Translations under genes and position numbers: made by a program | Notes under the pieces: generated by a model | Told to the model about the DNA's origin: nothing | Database searches by the model: none | What the model saw: only the letters and a program-made list of their open reading frames with translations | NCBI GenBank assembly: GCA_023846275.1 | Contig: CM043865.1 | Coordinates: 27,633,912 to 27,697,911, forward strand | Length of the DNA: 64,000 bases | Direction of reading: 5' to 3' | DNA from: Vanilla planifolia | Lineage: Eukaryota; Streptophyta; Magnoliopsida; Asparagales; Orchidaceae | In this document: in pieces, positions 62,424-64,000 of the stretch | Layout: each line of letters starts with the position of its first letter | Position numbering within the stretch: the first letter of the stretch is position 1

Positions 62424-64000
62424 ATGGCAGCGGCTATGCAAGTGACGGCGAATCTGAATGCTTTAACGAGCGGCGTTGAGAGGAGGCTCCGACTGGAATC
62501 TACGTGCAGATCCGCTCCTGGTTAGTCCCCACCGTCCTCACCCGCGACTATTAATGTGCGTAGGTTTCTTTGGTGTGTCTTTATCAATTTTGTGGTTGTT
62601 GATGGGATTCTGGTGCTCGTTGATTTAACTAGTTGAGAATTTTCCTTTGGTTCTGTATTTAGTGGTTGTTCTTTAATTGCTATGCTGAAGACGTTGATCA
62701 TGTTGATCAGAGATGGAGAAAGGGAAAAGGGATTTGAGTGGAGTATTGCATTTGGTTTGTTGGGTTACTTGAGTTAGATCTGACGTCTTTTCGTCTTGAT
62801 TTATTGGCAGTGTGGCATAAAAGTTTGTTGATCGTGAAGCCCGCAGATAGAAGATCTTCTATAAATCGTATTATGAGATATACTGGTGCAAGGTTGATCA
62901 CTAATGCTGTTGCAGTTGAGTGTTCTTATCATATTTAGTATTCTAGCTTTCCTTGATTAAACATGCTTTAGTGTCTCTCTTGTCAAGATTTTGTTTCAAG
63001 ATCAATATTTTGTTTATCAGGAATTATGATTCTCGCCTCAGCTGCTTTTGAAGCAACTAATTTGACCAACAACAGAAATTTATTTCTATATTGCATACTT
63101 TACACATTTAATTTTCCGTTTTTTGTTATTATTTTGTGATTTAGGCCAAGACCGAGGCATCTGCAAGCTCCACAGCATCAAAACCTGGGTAAGTTATGTA
63201 TTCTTGTTTTTTTTATCAATATGCACATGCGAAATGTATTTAACATTTTAGAGAGTTCTTAATTTCAATGCAGTGATGTGTTCCAAACACATTTAACCCT
63301 TTTCAGACCATGGTACTTAATACTAACGCCCAATGGCATAAAGTGTGAAAACATCTAGTTCAGCCTAAGATATTCTGCTTACGTTCTAGAGTAAATGAGA
63401 TGATTTAAGAAAGTATAACAAGATTATAAATGTTACTGGCTTTGAAATCTTTGTGCATATTCATACACCTTGACAGTTTGATTTTCTATAAAGTGGGTTC
63501 TTCTTTGTTAAGTTTGCACTATATAAAACTGTATTGCTATAAAGAATTGTTAAGAATACATAGATAAACGTTTTTTTTAAATATACATAGATAAACTGTT
63601 ATTCCACAAATATGTTACACCAAATAAAGGTACAAAAAAAAATGTAATTTGACATCTCATTTATTAATTTTTAGTACAAATTAAAGAAAGATTATATAGA
63701 ATTTTAAATGGATAAGCACATAAGATAAAAGGAAAAAGCAATGAAGGATCCTACAACTTTTGAAAAATATAGTCATAGTGTTTGTGACTTTGCTGAAGAG
63801 GAGCTTCGGGTGGATTCAGTTAGTTGTACTAATGGTTTTGACGCAGAATTTTTGGGAACTTGAAGAATACTTGTGCAAAAGAAAAGTTTTGTCTTTCCAG
63901 GATTCAAGGACTGCAGTGTTTGGCAGAACTGAAAAGTTCTCTGTTGACATTTCATACCTTCTACCTCATAGTTTCTATTGGAAGGAAAATGATGTTATTT
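62424..64000 (+). CDS. Unidentified protein, N-terminal exons, runs off right edge
   Basis: The ATG at 62424 follows a clean TATA box and a short leader. Exon 1 is 62424-62520 (donor CCTG|GTTAGT), exon 2 is 63145-63188 (acceptor TTTAG, donor TGG|GTAAGT), and exon 3 starts at 63901 (acceptor TTTCCAG) and is open to near the window end. The phases fit together. The N-terminus MAAAMQVTANLNALTSGVER is Ala/Ser/Thr/Arg-rich and poor in acidic residues, like a plastid transit peptide. Exon 2 in the same frame reads GQDRGICKLHSIKTW; in another frame it reads AKTEASASSTASKP, which looks equally protein-like, so the exact junction is not certain. I do not recognise the family. The rest of the gene lies beyond 64000. 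Confidence 0.55.

Overview
This window is nuclear DNA from a flowering plant. The evidence is five spliced genes with plant-only or plant-typical products, GT-AG introns that are much more AT-rich than the exons, plant-type retroelement debris, and the GC-rich 5' ends of the ERD4 and right-edge genes. A GC-rich 5' exon, and a CIPK23 that resembles the rice protein as I remember it, lean towards a monocot, but I cannot prove that from the sequence.

Layout, left to right. (1) 662-4771 is an old, broken Ty1/copia LTR retrotransposon on the + strand. (2) 6070-11386 (+) holds the last six coding exons of HEMERA/pTAC12, a plastid and nuclear protein; its N-terminal half is not in the window. (3) 11387-18862 is gene-poor DNA with degraded repeats. 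(4) 18863-24743 (-) is a complete six-exon ERD4/OSCA3-type CSC1-like channel gene (726 aa). Three separate tandem-repeat arrays lie in its introns. (5) 24744-29437 is an AT-rich spacer with two G-box/ABRE-type sites. (6) 29438-43335 (-) is a complete 14-exon CIPK23-type protein kinase gene (442 aa). Its first intron is 10.9 kb and is packed with decayed repeats, including a LINE tail. (7) 43800-51729 is gene-free AT-rich DNA. (8) 51730-60127 (-) is a complete 16-exon malectin-domain kinesin-14 gene (about 1080 aa) with a 5'-UTR intron and a 3.9 kb repeat-bearing intron. (9) 62424-64000 (+) is the beginning of an unrecognised gene behind a clear TATA box; it runs off the right edge.

The genes are not an operon-like set. 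One thematic link is that a putative osmosensitive Ca2+ channel gene (ERD4/OSCA3) and a Ca2+/CBL-responsive kinase gene (CIPK23) are neighbours in the same orientation. This may be chance. All exon boundaries were read by eye from splice sites, reading phase and family conservation. Every internal junction of ERD4, CIPK23 and the kinesin keeps the frame.

I did not find a convincing undescribed biological system. The observations most worth checking are the intronic tandem arrays in ERD4, the huge layered intron 1 and possible upstream ORFs of CIPK23, the nested duplications in the kinesin intron, and the unidentified right-edge gene.
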